Positions 17,346 through 28,357 of a stretch of DNA of 64,000 nt are shown here, one piece after another; position 1 is the first letter of the stretch; every line of letters begins with the position of its first letter. The DNA lies in assembly GCF_902506165.1 (NCBI RefSeq), contig NZ_LR733817.1:2511408-2575407 (forward strand), read 5' to 3'. The position numbers and the translations under genes are program-made. The DNA is from Bosea sp. 29B. GTDB lineage: Bacteria; Pseudomonadota; Alphaproteobacteria; Rhizobiales; Beijerinckiaceae. The notes under the pieces were generated by a model. That model worked only from the letters and a program-made list of their open reading frames with translations, made no database searches and was not told the origin of the DNA.

Positions 17346-18929
17346 ATGATCCGATCCCGCCTTGTCGCCGCTCTGTTCGGCACGACCGCGCTGCTGCTCG
17401 CCGCTGGTGTGCAGGCACAGCCGGCGCCGAAGAACGTGCTGCGTGTCGCGCCGCATGCCGATCTCAAGACGCTTGATCCCGTCGCCGCCTCGATCGTCAT
17501 CACCCGCATGCACGGGCTGATGATCTACGAGACCCTGTTCGCCTGGGACGCCAACCTCCAGCCCAGGCCGCAGATGGTCGAGAGCTTCTCGACCGCGGAC
17601 GACAAGCTGAGCTGGACCTTCACCCTGCGGTCGGGCCTCAAATTCCACGACGGCCAGCCTGTGACCACGCGCGACGTCATCGCCTCGCTGGCGCGCTGGA
17701 TGAAGCGCGACACGATTGGCGGCAAGCTCGGCGAGTACACCGAGGGCATGGAGGCAAAGGACGACAGGACTTTCGTGCTCAAGCTGAAGAAGCCGATGGC
17801 GCTGGTCCCGTTCGCGCTCGGCTCGGCTGTCGGCCAGATCCCGGTGATCATGCGCGAGGCTGATGCCGCGACCGACCCGATGAAGCCGGTGGCCGAGACG
17901 ATCGGCTCGGGCCCGTTCAGGTTCAACCGGGCGGAATGGCGCAGCGGCGCCAAGGTCGTCTACGACAGGAATCCCGACTATGTGCCGCGCCCGGAGCCGG
18001 CCGACGGGCTCGCTGGCGGGCGCGTCGTCAAGGTCGATCGCGTAGAATGGCTGATCATGCCGGATGCGGCGACCGCTGCCGCCGCCCTGCAGACCGGCGA
18101 GATCGACATCTGGGAGCAGCCGAGCCAGGACCTGATCCCGGTGGTCGCCACGGCCAAGGACGTCAAGGTCGAGCGCTATTCCAACCTCGCCAACCAGGTG
18201 ATGCTGCGGCCGAACAGCCTGCATCCGCCCTTCGACAACCCGAAGGCGCGGCTCGCTTTGGCCTATGCCACCGACCAGGCTGAGTTCTTGGCCGGCGGCT
18301 TCGGTGACGAGGAATGGTGGAAGCGCTGCGCCGCCTACTTCATCTGCGGTGCGCCCAACGGCACGCAGGCAGGTACGGAAGGCTATGCCAAGCCCGATCT
18401 GGAGAAGGCGAAGCGGTTGCTGGCGGAGGCCGGCTACAAGGGCGAGAAGCTGGTGCTGACCACCAGCAACGACATCGCCGCGATCGGCCGGATGGCCGAG
18501 GTCGCCGCCTCCCAGCTCAAGAAGGTCGGCGTCACCGTCGACGTCCAGTTCTCGGACTGGGGCACCGTCACCACCCGCCAGCAGAACAAGAGCCCGCCGG
18601 ATCAGGGCGGTTGGAACCTGTTCGTCACCTATGCCTCGGGCGCGACCATGCAGTCGCCGATGACCAATATCGGCACCAACATGGCCTGCGAGAAGGCCTG
18701 GGCCGGCTGGCCCTGCGACGCCGAAGCCGAAAAGCTTCGGGGCGCCGTGGTCGACGCGCCAGATGATGCCGCTCGCAAGGCGGCGGTCGAGGCCCTGCAC
18801 AAGCGCCTGGCCGAGATGCAGCCCTATCGCGTGCTCGGCCAGTTCGACCAGCCTTATGCCAGGCGCATCAACGTTTCGGGTGTGCTGGCGGCTCCGGTCA
18901 TGCTGTTCTGGAATATCGAGAAGAAATGA
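17346..18929 (+). CDS. ABC transporter peptide-binding protein, family 5 (copy 2, tandem paralogue)
   Basis: This is a same-length paralogue of the preceding gene (527 residues) with most positions identical and no visible insertion or deletion. It carries its own ribosome site (GGGAGG, six bases before ATG) and signal peptide (LVAALFGTTALLLAAGVQAQ). The copies differ mainly in scattered positions such as the residues after YTEGM and the region near residues 335-350, which may shift ligand preference. The pair looks like a tandem duplication kept after divergence. Confidence 0.88.
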   Translation: MIRSRLVAALFGTTALLLAAGVQAQPAPKNVLRVAPHADLKTLDPVAASIVITRMHGLMIYETLFAWDANLQPRPQMVESFSTADDKLSWTFTLRSGLKFHDGQPVTTRDVIASLARWMKRDTIGGKLGEYTEGMEAKDDRTFVLKLKKPMALVPFALGSAVGQIPVIMREADAATDPMKPVAETIGSGPFRFNRAEWRSGAKVVYDRNPDYVPRPEPADGLAGGRVVKVDRVEWLIMPDAATAAAALQTGEIDIWEQPSQDLIPVVATAKDVKVERYSNLANQVMLRPNSLHPPFDNPKARLALAYATDQAEFLAGGFGDEEWWKRCAAYFICGAPNGTQAGTEGYAKPDLEKAKRLLAEAGYKGEKLVLTTSNDIAAIGRMAEVAASQLKKVGVTVDVQFSDWGTVTTRQQNKSPPDQGGWNLFVTYASGATMQSPMTNIGTNMACEKAWAGWPCDAEAEKLRGAVVDAPDDAARKAAVEALHKRLAEMQPYRVLGQFDQPYARRINVSGVLAAPVMLFWNIEKK

Positions 18930-19015
18930 GGCTGCCGCGGCGTTAACCGGTTCCTGACCGATTGCGGGCGAGACTCGGGAGAACGATTCGCCTTCTTAGT
19001 CTCGTGAGACGCGTA

Positions 19016-19045
19016 ATGGGTCAGGTCCTGATGGGTCAGGTTTTG
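19016..19045 (+). repeat. 15-base tandem duplication spanning a start codon
   Basis: Two adjacent 15-base units starting ATGGGTCAGGT differ at two positions and each encodes MGQVL. The duplication gives the small gene two consecutive start codons in the same frame. Confidence 0.8.
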
Positions 19046-19237
19046 CAGTTCCGCTTGAAGCCGCCCGCCGTCATAGGCGATGGCGATGCGCTCGACCTGA
19101 TGTCGGCGATCGACTTCGCCTTGCGCGACCTCGCCGACATCACCCCGCATATCCTGCATGAGCCGAGCCGCGAGCAGGCGCGGCAATGCCGGCAGATGCT
19201 GCAGGATGCCTTCGACGCGGCGCTGCAGGCCGGCTGA
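19016..19237 (+). CDS. Small conserved-looking protein, unknown function
   Basis: This open frame encodes 73 residues, soluble and helix-rich towards the C-terminus (SREQARQCRQMLQDAFDAAL). It has two possible ATG starts, at 19016 and 19031, because the first 15 bases are duplicated in tandem and give MGQVL twice. The frame stays open back to a TTG at 18962 with no ribosome site. Nothing in it identifies a family; codon use looks like the neighbours. Confidence 0.45.
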   Translation: MGQVLMGQVLQFRLKPPAVIGDGDALDLMSAIDFALRDLADITPHILHEPSREQARQCRQMLQDAFDAALQAG

Positions 19238-19239
19238 AC

Positions 19240-19626
19240 TCAGTTTCGCCTGACGTCGACGACATAGCCCTCGTCGTTGACGACGACGCGGATGTCGTCG
19301 CCTTCGTCGTCGGTGCCCGTGACGATCCAGACGCCGCGACGGCGGCTGACGTTCTCGACATCGACCACGCCGCGGCGGCGGGCGATGCGCACTGCTTCAC
19401 GCTGGCTGATGCCGTAGTCCCGATCGTCTTCCTCATAGGCCGGGGCCGGCGGCCTGGGCGCGCGCGGTGGCGGCGGAGCGATATTGGGCGCCGGAGCGGG
19501 CAGGGGGACAGGCGGGGGAGCGGCTCCCGGTGGTGCGCTCAGGCCGCCACTCAGGGCCTGAGCCATGACCGATCCCGTCGGAACGAGGCCGAGGCAGGCG
19601 GTGAGGACGAAGCGACGGGTCAGCAT
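19240..19626 (-). CDS. Secreted proline-rich protein with PepSY-like C-terminus
   Basis: The 128-residue product has an N-terminal signal (LTRRFVLTACLGLVPTGSVMAQ), a low-complexity stretch rich in proline and alanine at about 25-65, and a folded C-terminal part with YGISQREAVRIARRRGVVDV, GVWIVTGTD and VVVNDEGYVVDVRR. That order of helix and strands resembles PepSY domains, which inhibit or bind secreted proteases. GGAG precedes ATG 19626. It is divergent from anmK and probably acts in the cell envelope. Confidence 0.7.
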   Translation of the reverse strand: MLTRRFVLTACLGLVPTGSVMAQALSGGLSAPPGAAPPPVPLPAPAPNIAPPPPRAPRPPAPAYEEDDRDYGISQREAVRIARRRGVVDVENVSRRRGVWIVTGTDDEGDDIRVVVNDEGYVVDVRRN

Positions 19627-19787
19627 AGCCGATCTCCAGAAGAGGCTTGCCTTGCGTAAGCAGCGATTGGGTCGGAATCTGGACGGGATTGCGGGCGAAG
19701 CTGGCCTGTGACAGGCATCGCCACAGCTATTCCAGCAAAAGTGCGCAGCGGTTTTGCGTCCGGAATAGCGTGAGATGGCGGGACGAG

Positions 19788-20945
19788 ATGGAGATGCGGC
19801 GCATGCAGCCTGCCTGGGCGATCGGCCTGATGACCGGAACGGTCCTCGACGGCAATATCGACATCGCCGCGATCCGCACCGATGGCACTGCTGTCGCCGA
19901 GTTCGGGCCGTGGCGGCTTTCGCCCTATCGCCAGGAGGTCCGTGATCTTCTGGCTGAAGCGGTTCAGGCGGCGCTGGCCTGGCGTTTCGAGGGGCCGGAG
20001 CCGGCGATCTTTGCGCAGGCCGAGCGCGCTTTGACATTGGCGCAGAGCGAAGCGGTCGCCGAGTTCCTCGCGGCCGAGGGCATCGCTTCGAGCGAAGTCG
20101 CGGCCATCGGCTTCCATGGTCAGACCGTGCTGCACCGCGCCCCGACCAAAGAGCGCAAGGGCGACACACGCCAGCTCGGCGACGGGGCGCTCATGGCGTG
20201 GCAGCTCGGTATCGACGTCGTCTACGATTTCCGCACCGCCGATGTCCGCGCCGGTGGTCAGGGTGCGCCGCTGGTCGCAAGCTATCACGCCGCGCTGTTG
20301 CGCAGCATCGGGGCCGGGCAGGAGACCGCGGTGCTCAATCTCGGTGGCGTCGGCAATCTCAGCGCCTTCGCCGATGCTGAGCGTGTCCTTGCCTTCGACA
20401 CTGGCCCGGGCAATGCGCCGCTCAACGACTGGATCAAGCAGCACGGCAAGGGCGAGATGGACCGCGACGGCGCCTTCTCGCTCGCGGGCACTGTCGACGA
20501 AGCCAGGCTCGCGCGCCTGCTCGAGCACCGCTATCTCTTCGCGCCCTATCCGAAATCGCTCGACCGCTACGATTTCACGGCGGCCATGGCAGACGGACTC
20601 TCCTTCGAGGACGGAGCGGCGACGCTGACCGCCTTCACCGCCGGTGCTGTCGGGCGCGGGCTCGACCTGCTGCCGGTCAGACCACGGAGGCTGATCGTCT
20701 GCGGCGGCGGGCGACGCAACCCGGCGATCATGGCGGCGCTCAATGCCCGCACGGGCACTGAGGCGGTTCCGGCCGAGGCGGTCGGCTGGCGCGGCGATGC
20801 GATCGAGGCGGAGTGCTTCGCCTTCTTGGCCATGCGTCGCAAGGCCGGCCTGCCGATCTCCTTCCCGCTCACCACCGGCGTTGCCGAGCCGATGACGGGC
20901 GGGCGGATCGCGAGAGCTGGATCCGATCAGATTGGATCAATCTGA
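19788..20945 (+). CDS. anmK: Anhydro-N-acetylmuramic acid kinase
   Basis: The protein (385 residues from ATG 19788; ATG 19803 is an alternative with better GGAG spacing) has the AnmK marks: [10 protein letters not shown] near the start, [32 protein letters not shown] with the catalytic aspartate, and [10 protein letters not shown]. AnmK cleaves and phosphorylates 1,6-anhydro-MurNAc to MurNAc-6-phosphate during peptidoglycan recycling in the cytoplasm. The GTS of the usual SGTSLDG motif reads GTV here, a mild change. Confidence 0.9.
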   Translation: MEMRRMQPAWAIGLMTGTVLDGNIDIAAIRTDGTAVAEFGPWRLSPYRQEVRDLLAEAVQAALAWRFEGPEPAIFAQAERALTLAQSEAVAEFLAAEGIASSEVAAIGFHGQTVLHRAPTKERKGDTRQLGDGALMAWQLGIDVVYDFRTADVRAGGQGAPLVASYHAALLRSIGAGQETAVLNLGGVGNLSAFADAERVLAFDTGPGNAPLNDWIKQHGKGEMDRDGAFSLAGTVDEARLARLLEHRYLFAPYPKSLDRYDFTAAMADGLSFEDGAATLTAFTAGAVGRGLDLLPVRPRRLIVCGGGRRNPAIMAALNARTGTEAVPAEAVGWRGDAIEAECFAFLAMRRKAGLPISFPLTTGVAEPMTGGRIARAGSDQIGSI

Positions 20946-21001
20946 TCGGTGAATCCGTGGCGGGCGTTGACGTCGCGCGCCGGCGAGGGTTCAAGGGCGG
21001 C

Positions 21002-21580
21002 ATGAGCAAGTTCGTCTTCGAGCCCCTCGCCATTCCGGCCGTCGTGCTGATCAAGCCGAAGAAATTCGGCGATGCACGCGGCTACTTCATGGAAACCTAT
21101 AGCGCCGAGGCCTTCGCGGCCGCCGGCATCGATGCCGCCTTCGTCCAGGACAATCAGTCGCTCTCGGCAACGCGCGGCGTGGTACGTGGCCTGCATTTCC
21201 AGGGACCACCAGCGGCGCAGGCCAAGCTGATCCGGGTGCTGAAGGGCGCGATCTTCGACGTCACTGTCGATATCCGCGTGGGATCGCCGAGCTATGGCAG
21301 ATGGTGCGCGACGACGCTCACTGCCGAGGGCGCCGAGCAGCTCTTCGTGCCGCGTGGCTTCGCCCATGGTTTCTGCACGCTCGAGGCCGATACCGAGGTC
21401 GTCTACAAGGTCGATGGACCCTATGCGCCGGAGACCGAGGGCGGCATCGCCTGGAACGACCCTGAGCTTGCGATCGACTGGCCGGTCGCAGCCGCCGAGG
21501 CGCAGCTCTCCGGCAAGGATGCCGTCCTGCCCGGCTTTGCCGGTTTCGCCAGCCCGTTCCGCTACGAGGCCCAGCCATGA
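21002..21580 (+). CDS. rfbC: dTDP-4-dehydrorhamnose 3,5-epimerase
   Basis: The 192-residue cupin-type enzyme has the RmlC signature [22 protein letters not shown] with the catalytic histidine, then [14 protein letters not shown] and [10 protein letters not shown]. It converts dTDP-4-keto-6-deoxyglucose to the rhamno form for surface polysaccharide. AAGGGCGG sits before ATG 21002. It is coupled to rfbB by an ATGA overlap. Confidence 0.93.
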   Translation: MSKFVFEPLAIPAVVLIKPKKFGDARGYFMETYSAEAFAAAGIDAAFVQDNQSLSATRGVVRGLHFQGPPAAQAKLIRVLKGAIFDVTVDIRVGSPSYGRWCATTLTAEGAEQLFVPRGFAHGFCTLEADTEVVYKVDGPYAPETEGGIAWNDPELAIDWPVAAAEAQLSGKDAVLPGFAGFASPFRYEAQP

Positions 21581-22632
21581 AGCGCTATCTCGTCACCGGC
21601 GGGGCCGGCTTCATTGGCTCGGCCGTGGTGCGCCACCTGATCCGGCAGACGCCGCATCAGGTGCTGGTCGTCGACAAGCTGACCTATGCCGGTAACCGCG
21701 ACAATCTCAGCTCCGTCTCGAACGATCCGCGACTGGCGTTCCTCCAGGCCGATATCGGCGACGTGGCGGCGATGCGGCAGGCCTTTGCCGAGTTCCGCCC
21801 CGACATCGTCATGCACCTGGCCGCCGAGAGCCATGTCGACCGCTCGATCGATGGGCCGGCCGCCTTCATCGAGACCAATATCGTCGGCTCCTTCGTGCTG
21901 CTGCAGGAGGCGCTGCGGCACTGGCGCGCGCTGCCGCCGGCCGAGCAGGCCGGCTTCCGCTTCCATCAGATCTCGACCGACGAGGTCTTCGGCTCGCTCG
22001 GCCAGGACGGGCTGTTCAGCGAGACCTCGCCCTATCAGCCGAACTCGCCCTATTCGGCCTCGAAGGCGGCATCCGACCATCTGGTGCGCGCCTGGCACCA
22101 CACCTACGGCCTGCCGGTGGTGCTCTCGAACTGCTCGAACAATTACGGGCCCTATCACTTCCCCGAGAAGCTGATCCCGCTGATGATCCTCAACGCACTC
22201 GAGGTCAAGGACCTGCCGGTCTACGGCTCCGGCGCCCAGATCAGAGACTGGCTGCATGTCGAGGACCACGCTCGCGCGCTCGCTTTGATCGCCGAAAGCG
22301 GGCGGGTCGGCGAGAGCTACAATGTCGGCGGCTCGGCCGAGCGCAGCAACCTCGAGGTGGTCAAGGCGATCTGCGTGCTGATGGACGAACTGGCGCCCGA
22401 TGCCGCGCTCGGCTCGCGCGAAAACCTGATCCGCTTCGTCGCCGATCGGCCGGGCCACGACCAGCGCTATGCGATCGACGCGTCCAAGATCGAGCGCGAG
22501 CTCGGCTGGCGGCCGCGGGAGAGCTTCGAGAGCGGCCTGCGCAAGACGGTCGCCTGGTATCTGGAGAACCGCGAGTGGTGGGGCCGGATCCGCTCTGGCG
22601 TCTATCGCGGCGAGCGGCTCGGCGCTGGTTGA
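21577..22632 (+). CDS. rfbB: dTDP-glucose 4,6-dehydratase
   Basis: The 351-residue short-chain dehydrogenase has the NAD-binding [11 protein letters not shown] at its N-terminus, the catalytic STDEVFG (Thr-Asp-Glu), [10 protein letters not shown] (Tyr-x-x-x-Lys) and [14 protein letters not shown]. It makes dTDP-4-keto-6-deoxyglucose, the substrate of RfbC just upstream. rfbA and rfbD, the other two steps of dTDP-rhamnose synthesis, are not in this window. Confidence 0.95.
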   Translation: MKRYLVTGGAGFIGSAVVRHLIRQTPHQVLVVDKLTYAGNRDNLSSVSNDPRLAFLQADIGDVAAMRQAFAEFRPDIVMHLAAESHVDRSIDGPAAFIETNIVGSFVLLQEALRHWRALPPAEQAGFRFHQISTDEVFGSLGQDGLFSETSPYQPNSPYSASKAASDHLVRAWHHTYGLPVVLSNCSNNYGPYHFPEKLIPLMILNALEVKDLPVYGSGAQIRDWLHVEDHARALALIAESGRVGESYNVGGSAERSNLEVVKAICVLMDELAPDAALGSRENLIRFVADRPGHDQRYAIDASKIERELGWRPRESFESGLRKTVAWYLENREWWGRIRSGVYRGERLGAG

Positions 22633-22639
22633 AGCCCCT

Positions 22640-22675
22640 CGCTGCGGGCCGGCAGCTCGTACGCCGCCCGCAGCG
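22640..22675 (+). terminator. GC-rich hairpin after rfbB
   Basis: CGCTGCGGGC and its exact complement GCCCGCAGCG are 16 bases apart, eight bases past the rfbB stop. There is no T-run, so it is a weak terminator candidate or an RNA-stabilising hairpin between convergent genes. Confidence 0.4.
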
Positions 22676-22764
22676 ATCATCGAAAAACACGCGCCCCAAG
22701 CCCGGCTCCTCGCGGAAGCGGGCATCCCACCGACCCTATGCGCGTGGTCTGGCTCGCTGTGCCC

Positions 22765-23496
22765 TCAGGCGGCGCAGCAGGCGTGAGCTTTTGGCCCGTC
22801 CTCGTATTCGTCGTGGCGCTTGACGAAGCTCAGCGTCGAGGTCTCGTTGCGGCCCTTCGGTGCGCGGTCGAGGATCATCAGCGTCGTCAGCATCTCCTCG
22901 CCGCCGCGGGCGTAGGACGAGTAGGTGTGGAACACTTCGCCCGCCTCGTTGCAGATAAAGGAGCTGAGCCCGGGCAATTCGTCATGGGCCTGCTCCGACG
23001 GCGTGCGCGTGAAGTTGTAGAGCACCGCACCCTCAGCCAGCTCCTCCGGGCTAAAGGAGACGTGGTGGTCGAAGTTGAAGTCGCTGCCGAAGGACGAGAC
23101 CCAGGGCACGCTCCAGCCCATCCGCGCCTTGTAGCCCTCGATCTTGGCGAGCGGCGCTCGCGAGACCATGGTGAGCGTAACGTCATGGTTGTTGAGATGC
23201 GCCAGCGTGCCGCCGAGATGATCGGCTATGAAGGAGCAGCCGGGGCAGCCCGCCTCCCAGTCCGACCCGAACATGAAGTGGTAGACCACCAGCTGGCTGC
23301 GGCCGTCGAACAGCTCGGCCAGTGTCTTCTTGCCCGCAGGCGTATCGAACACGTAAGTCTTGTCGACCTTGACCCAGGGCAGGGCCAGCCGCTCCGCATT
23401 GATCTCGTCGCGCAGCCGGGTGAACTCCTTCTCGCGGGCGAGCAGGGCCTTGCGCGCATCCAGCCAGTCGGAACGGGAAACCACCTGATGCTCCAT
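22765..23496 (-). CDS. DUF899 family thioredoxin-like protein
   Basis: The 243-residue protein has the DUF899 pattern: LPWVKVDKTYVFDTPAGKKTLAELF, LVVYHFMFG, and a redox-type CPGC (GCPGCSFIADHL) in a thioredoxin-like fold, with SSFGSDFNFDHHVSF further on. Members are common in Hyphomicrobiales; their reaction is not established. A divergent MarR gene shares its 68-base upstream region, so MarR control is likely. Confidence 0.85.
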   Translation of the reverse strand: MEHQVVSRSDWLDARKALLAREKEFTRLRDEINAERLALPWVKVDKTYVFDTPAGKKTLAELFDGRSQLVVYHFMFGSDWEAGCPGCSFIADHLGGTLAHLNNHDVTLTMVSRAPLAKIEGYKARMGWSVPWVSSFGSDFNFDHHVSFSPEELAEGAVLYNFTRTPSEQAHDELPGLSSFICNEAGEVFHTYSSYARGGEEMLTTLMILDRAPKGRNETSTLSFVKRHDEYEDGPKAHACCAA

Positions 23497-23541
23497 TATC
23501 GCCTCCTTGCAGCACCCAGCCCTTCAGCCTATTCTTGATGC

Positions 23542-23553
23542 GTTGATATCAAC
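23542..23553. promoter_or_regulatory. Probable MarR operator
   Basis: GTTGATATCAAC is a perfect 12-base palindrome in the gap between the DUF899 gene and the divergent MarR gene, where a MarR dimer would be expected to bind. Confidence 0.55.
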
Positions 23554-23564
23554 ATATCTGAACG

Positions 23565-24029
23565 ATGTCAAAATCACTGGAAGCACCCCTCGAATCCCTC
23601 GTCCCCTTCGCCACGACGCTGCATGTGCGCGACCATTGCCTGTGCCTGCACGTCCAGCGCGCGGCGCGGACGCTGGCGCGATTGTTCGACGAGGCGCTGC
23701 GCCCGGTCGACCTGACCAATCAGCAATTCTCCCTCCTGATGTCGCTGAACCGGCCGGAACCCCCGCCGATCGGCCCGGTGGCGAACCTGCTCGGCATGGA
23801 TCGGACGACGCTGACCGCGGCGCTGAAGCCGCTGGAGCGCCGCGGTCTCGTCGTCGTGACCGCCGGCGAGAAGGACCGCCGCAGCCGGCTCCTGGCAATT
23901 ACGCCGGAGGGAGTTGCCCTGCTCGCGCGCGCCCTGCCGATCTGGCAGCGCACGCATGATGAGGTCGATGCCCGTCTCGGCGACTTCGAACCGGCCAAGC
24001 TCAGGCAGGCGCTTCAGGCCATGTCATAG
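23565..24029 (+). CDS. MarR family transcriptional regulator
   Basis: The 154-residue winged-helix protein has LARLFDEALRPVDLTNQQFSLLMSLN followed by the recognition helix region PVANLLGMDRTTLTAALKPLERRGLV and the wing AGEKDRRSRLLAITPEG. It is divergent from the DUF899 gene and directly upstream of a small VOC gene. It probably represses one or both neighbours via the palindrome just upstream. Confidence 0.9.
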   Translation: MSKSLEAPLESLVPFATTLHVRDHCLCLHVQRAARTLARLFDEALRPVDLTNQQFSLLMSLNRPEPPPIGPVANLLGMDRTTLTAALKPLERRGLVVVTAGEKDRRSRLLAITPEGVALLARALPIWQRTHDEVDARLGDFEPAKLRQALQAMS

Positions 24030-24098
24030 CGCCGCCGCATCGCCCCGGCCCACCGGCCATTGCATCCACCAGGGCAGTACCGACCCGAGGAGCACCAG

Positions 24099-24500
24099 AT
24101 GCCACAGATGATTTTCGTCAACCTGCCGGTGAAGGACCTCGATAGGTCGAGGGCCTTCTTCGCGGCGCTCGGCTTTTCCTTCAACCTGCAATTCACAGAC
24201 GAGACCGCCGCCTGCATGGTGATCAGCGACACCATCTTCGTGATGCTGCTGACCCATGAGAAGTTCAAAAGCTTCTCGCCGAAGCCGATCGCCGACACCA
24301 GCCAGGCTCTGCAGGTCCTGCTCACGCTCTCGCGCGACAGTCGCGAGGCGGTCGACGCGATCGTCGCGGCGGCGCTTGCCGCCGGCGGGACGACCACCGA
24401 CGAGCCGACGGATTACGGCTTCATGTACGACCACAGCTTTCTGGATCTCGACGGCCACGCCTGGGGCGTGATGTGGATGGATCCGAGCGCTGCGCAATAG
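24099..24500 (+). CDS. Small VOC family protein (glyoxalase/bleomycin-resistance type)
   Basis: The 133-residue product has the YdcJ/lactoylglutathione-lyase-like pattern MIFVNLPVKDLDRSRAFFAALGF at the N-terminus and GFMYDHSFLDLDGHAWGVMWMD at the end, typical of a family often annotated as glyoxalase or extradiol-like. ATG 24099 has GAGGAG seven bases before it. The substrate is unknown; the MarR gene 70 bases upstream probably belongs to the same unit. Confidence 0.8.
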   Translation: MPQMIFVNLPVKDLDRSRAFFAALGFSFNLQFTDETAACMVISDTIFVMLLTHEKFKSFSPKPIADTSQALQVLLTLSRDSREAVDAIVAAALAAGGTTTDEPTDYGFMYDHSFLDLDGHAWGVMWMDPSAAQ

Positions 24501-24622
24501 GCCAGATCGGCATACTGCTCTCTCCTGCCAGATCGAAAATGGGGCCGGGGGCGGCATTGCGAGGGAGATCAATGTGTCTGGCGGTCGTTATAATTCTTAA
24601 ATAAGGTTTATGACTTTATATA

Positions 24623-24651
24623 TTGACATATGGCCTTATAAGGTCCATAAT
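24623..24651 (+). promoter_or_regulatory. Sigma-70-like promoter with palindromic spacer
   Basis: TTGACA at 24623-24628, a 17-base spacer and CATAAT at 24646-24651 form a near-consensus promoter 56 bases before the AT-rich gene. The spacer contains the perfect palindrome CCTTATAAGG at 24634-24643, a natural operator position. This fits autoregulation by the encoded HTH-like protein, but that is inferred. Confidence 0.65.
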
Positions 24652-24706
24652 GACCGTGCGTCTTGCGATAAGCCGCTATTTAATGATATTAAAGGAGATA
24701 ATGATT

Positions 24707-25186
24707 ATGACGAAGGATTTTACGCAGGAGATTATTGATGCGATCCGCAGCCTCTATCAATCGGACGAGGCGGCGGAAGCCTTGTTCGACTGGACTGCAC
24801 AGCGCGAGAGAGATGCAGCGTCGACGAGTATCAATCGAATCTGCAAACAGCTCGGAATTTCGCGTGGAGATGCCGTTGCACTTGCCCGCCGTCTAGAAGG
24901 CACAAAATGTGGAGAATTTATTGTCGGTCGCCGCGGTCAAAAATCTCGATTTTGCTGGTTTTATAGTTGCATTAGCCTTGGGCAGGCTGCGGCCGGAGAA
25001 TCTTCGAATATCGAAGAGACAAAGAACCCAATTTCTGAAGCAGAAGATGATGCAATTGAGCTTTATGAGATTGGAGATACTGAAGATTTTGGCTCAAGGA
25101 GAATAACAATACCAGAAGCAAAAATCGCTCTAGCCAATTCGCTTGGAATTTCAGTTGATAATATCGAAATTATTATTAAAGCTTAA
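24707..25186 (+). CDS. AT-rich gene for a putative HTH-type protein, unknown function
   Basis: The 159-residue product is unlike its surroundings: the 3' half of the gene is AT-rich (45 G+C of 120 bases at 25021-25140) in a window of very high GC. Residues about 38-75 (TSINRICKQLGISRGDAVAL, then ARRLEGTKCGEFIVGRRGQK) look like a winged helix-turn-helix. An acidic linker follows, then a conserved-looking tail ITIPEAKIALANSLGISVDN. AAAGGAG lies nine bases before ATG 24707. It has its own promoter, operator-like palindrome and terminator, consistent with horizontal acquisition. I do not recognise the family. Confidence 0.6.
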   Translation: MTKDFTQEIIDAIRSLYQSDEAAEALFDWTAQRERDAASTSINRICKQLGISRGDAVALARRLEGTKCGEFIVGRRGQKSRFCWFYSCISLGQAAAGESSNIEETKNPISEAEDDAIELYEIGDTEDFGSRRITIPEAKIALANSLGISVDNIEIIIKA

Positions 25187-25259
25187 TTTAGATAGAAGGT
25201 CGTGCTAGGAATATGAATCAAATACGAGTTGTTCTTCTGCCTGTTGCCGAAGGTATCAA

Positions 25260-25296
25260 AAATCGGGGGCGCGGCATTGCTGCCGCGCCCCTTTTG
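25260..25296. terminator. Strong bidirectional Rho-independent terminator
   Basis: An 11-bp perfect GC stem (25266-25276 with 25281-25291) with a TTGC loop is followed by TTTT on the plus strand. On the minus strand it is followed by a run of five T after one G and one A. It can end both the AT-rich gene and the convergent glycerol-transport operon. Confidence 0.85.
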
Positions 25297-25321
25297 CGCA
25301 TCCGAGCCGGGAGGAGGGGGC

Positions 25322-27079
<1,758 letters not shown>

Positions 27080-27159
27080 CGTTGTCCTCCGACGTTTCCC
27101 TTGGGGTGCCGCCCGTTCTTCCGGGCCGGTCGTTTCTTGTTCTTGGGCCGGAGCCGGAT

Positions 27160-27198
27160 GCTTTCAGGAAAGATCGCTCTGCGATTTTTCCTGAAAGC
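27160..27198 (-). repeat. 18-bp near-perfect hairpin between glpU and glpV
   Basis: Bases 27160-27177 and 27181-27198 pair with one G-T wobble around a three-base loop (TCT). It lies in the glpU-glpV gap and could stabilise or attenuate the operon transcript so that the binding protein is made in a different amount from the permease. Confidence 0.6.
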
Positions 27199-27223
27199 TG
27201 AATCCGTCTCCCACCTAGAAGTC

Positions 27224-27275
27224 AGAGCAGGAGCCGATGCGAAAAACCGGTTCCCACTTTTTCGCGTCCTGCTCT
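27224..27275. repeat. Intergenic palindromic repeat element, copy 1
   Basis: Nested inverted repeats are present: outer arms AGAGCAGGA and TCCTGCTCT, inner arms GCGAAAAA and TTTTTCGC flanking CCGGTTCCCAC. The 27-base core at 27239-27265 occurs as an exact reverse complement at 50067-50093. This resembles the REP or RIME-type mosaic elements of Hyphomicrobiales. Confidence 0.8.
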
Positions 27276-27281
27276 GGCTCT

Positions 27282-27559
27282 TCAGACGAAGCGGAACACC
27301 GCTGCGGCATAGAGGAGCGCGAGGCCGGATGCCCACCACAGCGGCTGGCCGACGATCCCGAGCCAGGCGAGGTGAATGAAGGCGCTGCCGAGCAGCGAGA
27401 TGAAGAGCCGGTCGCCGCGCGTGGTGGCGATGCCGAGCACGCCGACCCGCTCGGTCTCGGGCCGGAACACCGCGAGCAGGGTCAGGATCAGGAGCAGGCT
27501 GGCGATCCCGGCGAAGAAGAGGCCGGTCTGCCAGGTCCATGCCATCCAGTTGAGTTCCA

Positions 27560-27560
<1 letters not shown>
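27282..27560 (-). CDS. glpU: Small membrane protein of the glycerol transporter (DUF2160)
   Basis: The 92-residue protein has an N-terminal MELNWMAWTWQTG and three hydrophobic segments (about 12-32, 52-70, 72-90) with FRPETERVGVLGIATTRGDRLFISLLGSAF in between, the DUF2160 pattern. Its start overlaps the glpQ stop as TGATG. GlpU is found only in glpSTPQUV glycerol ABC loci and is thought to be an accessory membrane subunit; its task is unclear. Confidence 0.85.

Positions 27561-28356
<796 letters not shown>

Positions 28357-28357
<1 letters not shown>

Noticed and set aside
24501..25296. Prophage or insertion-sequence remnant
   Set aside because: AT-rich composition hints at transfer, but there is no integrase, transposase, terminal repeat or target duplication visible.
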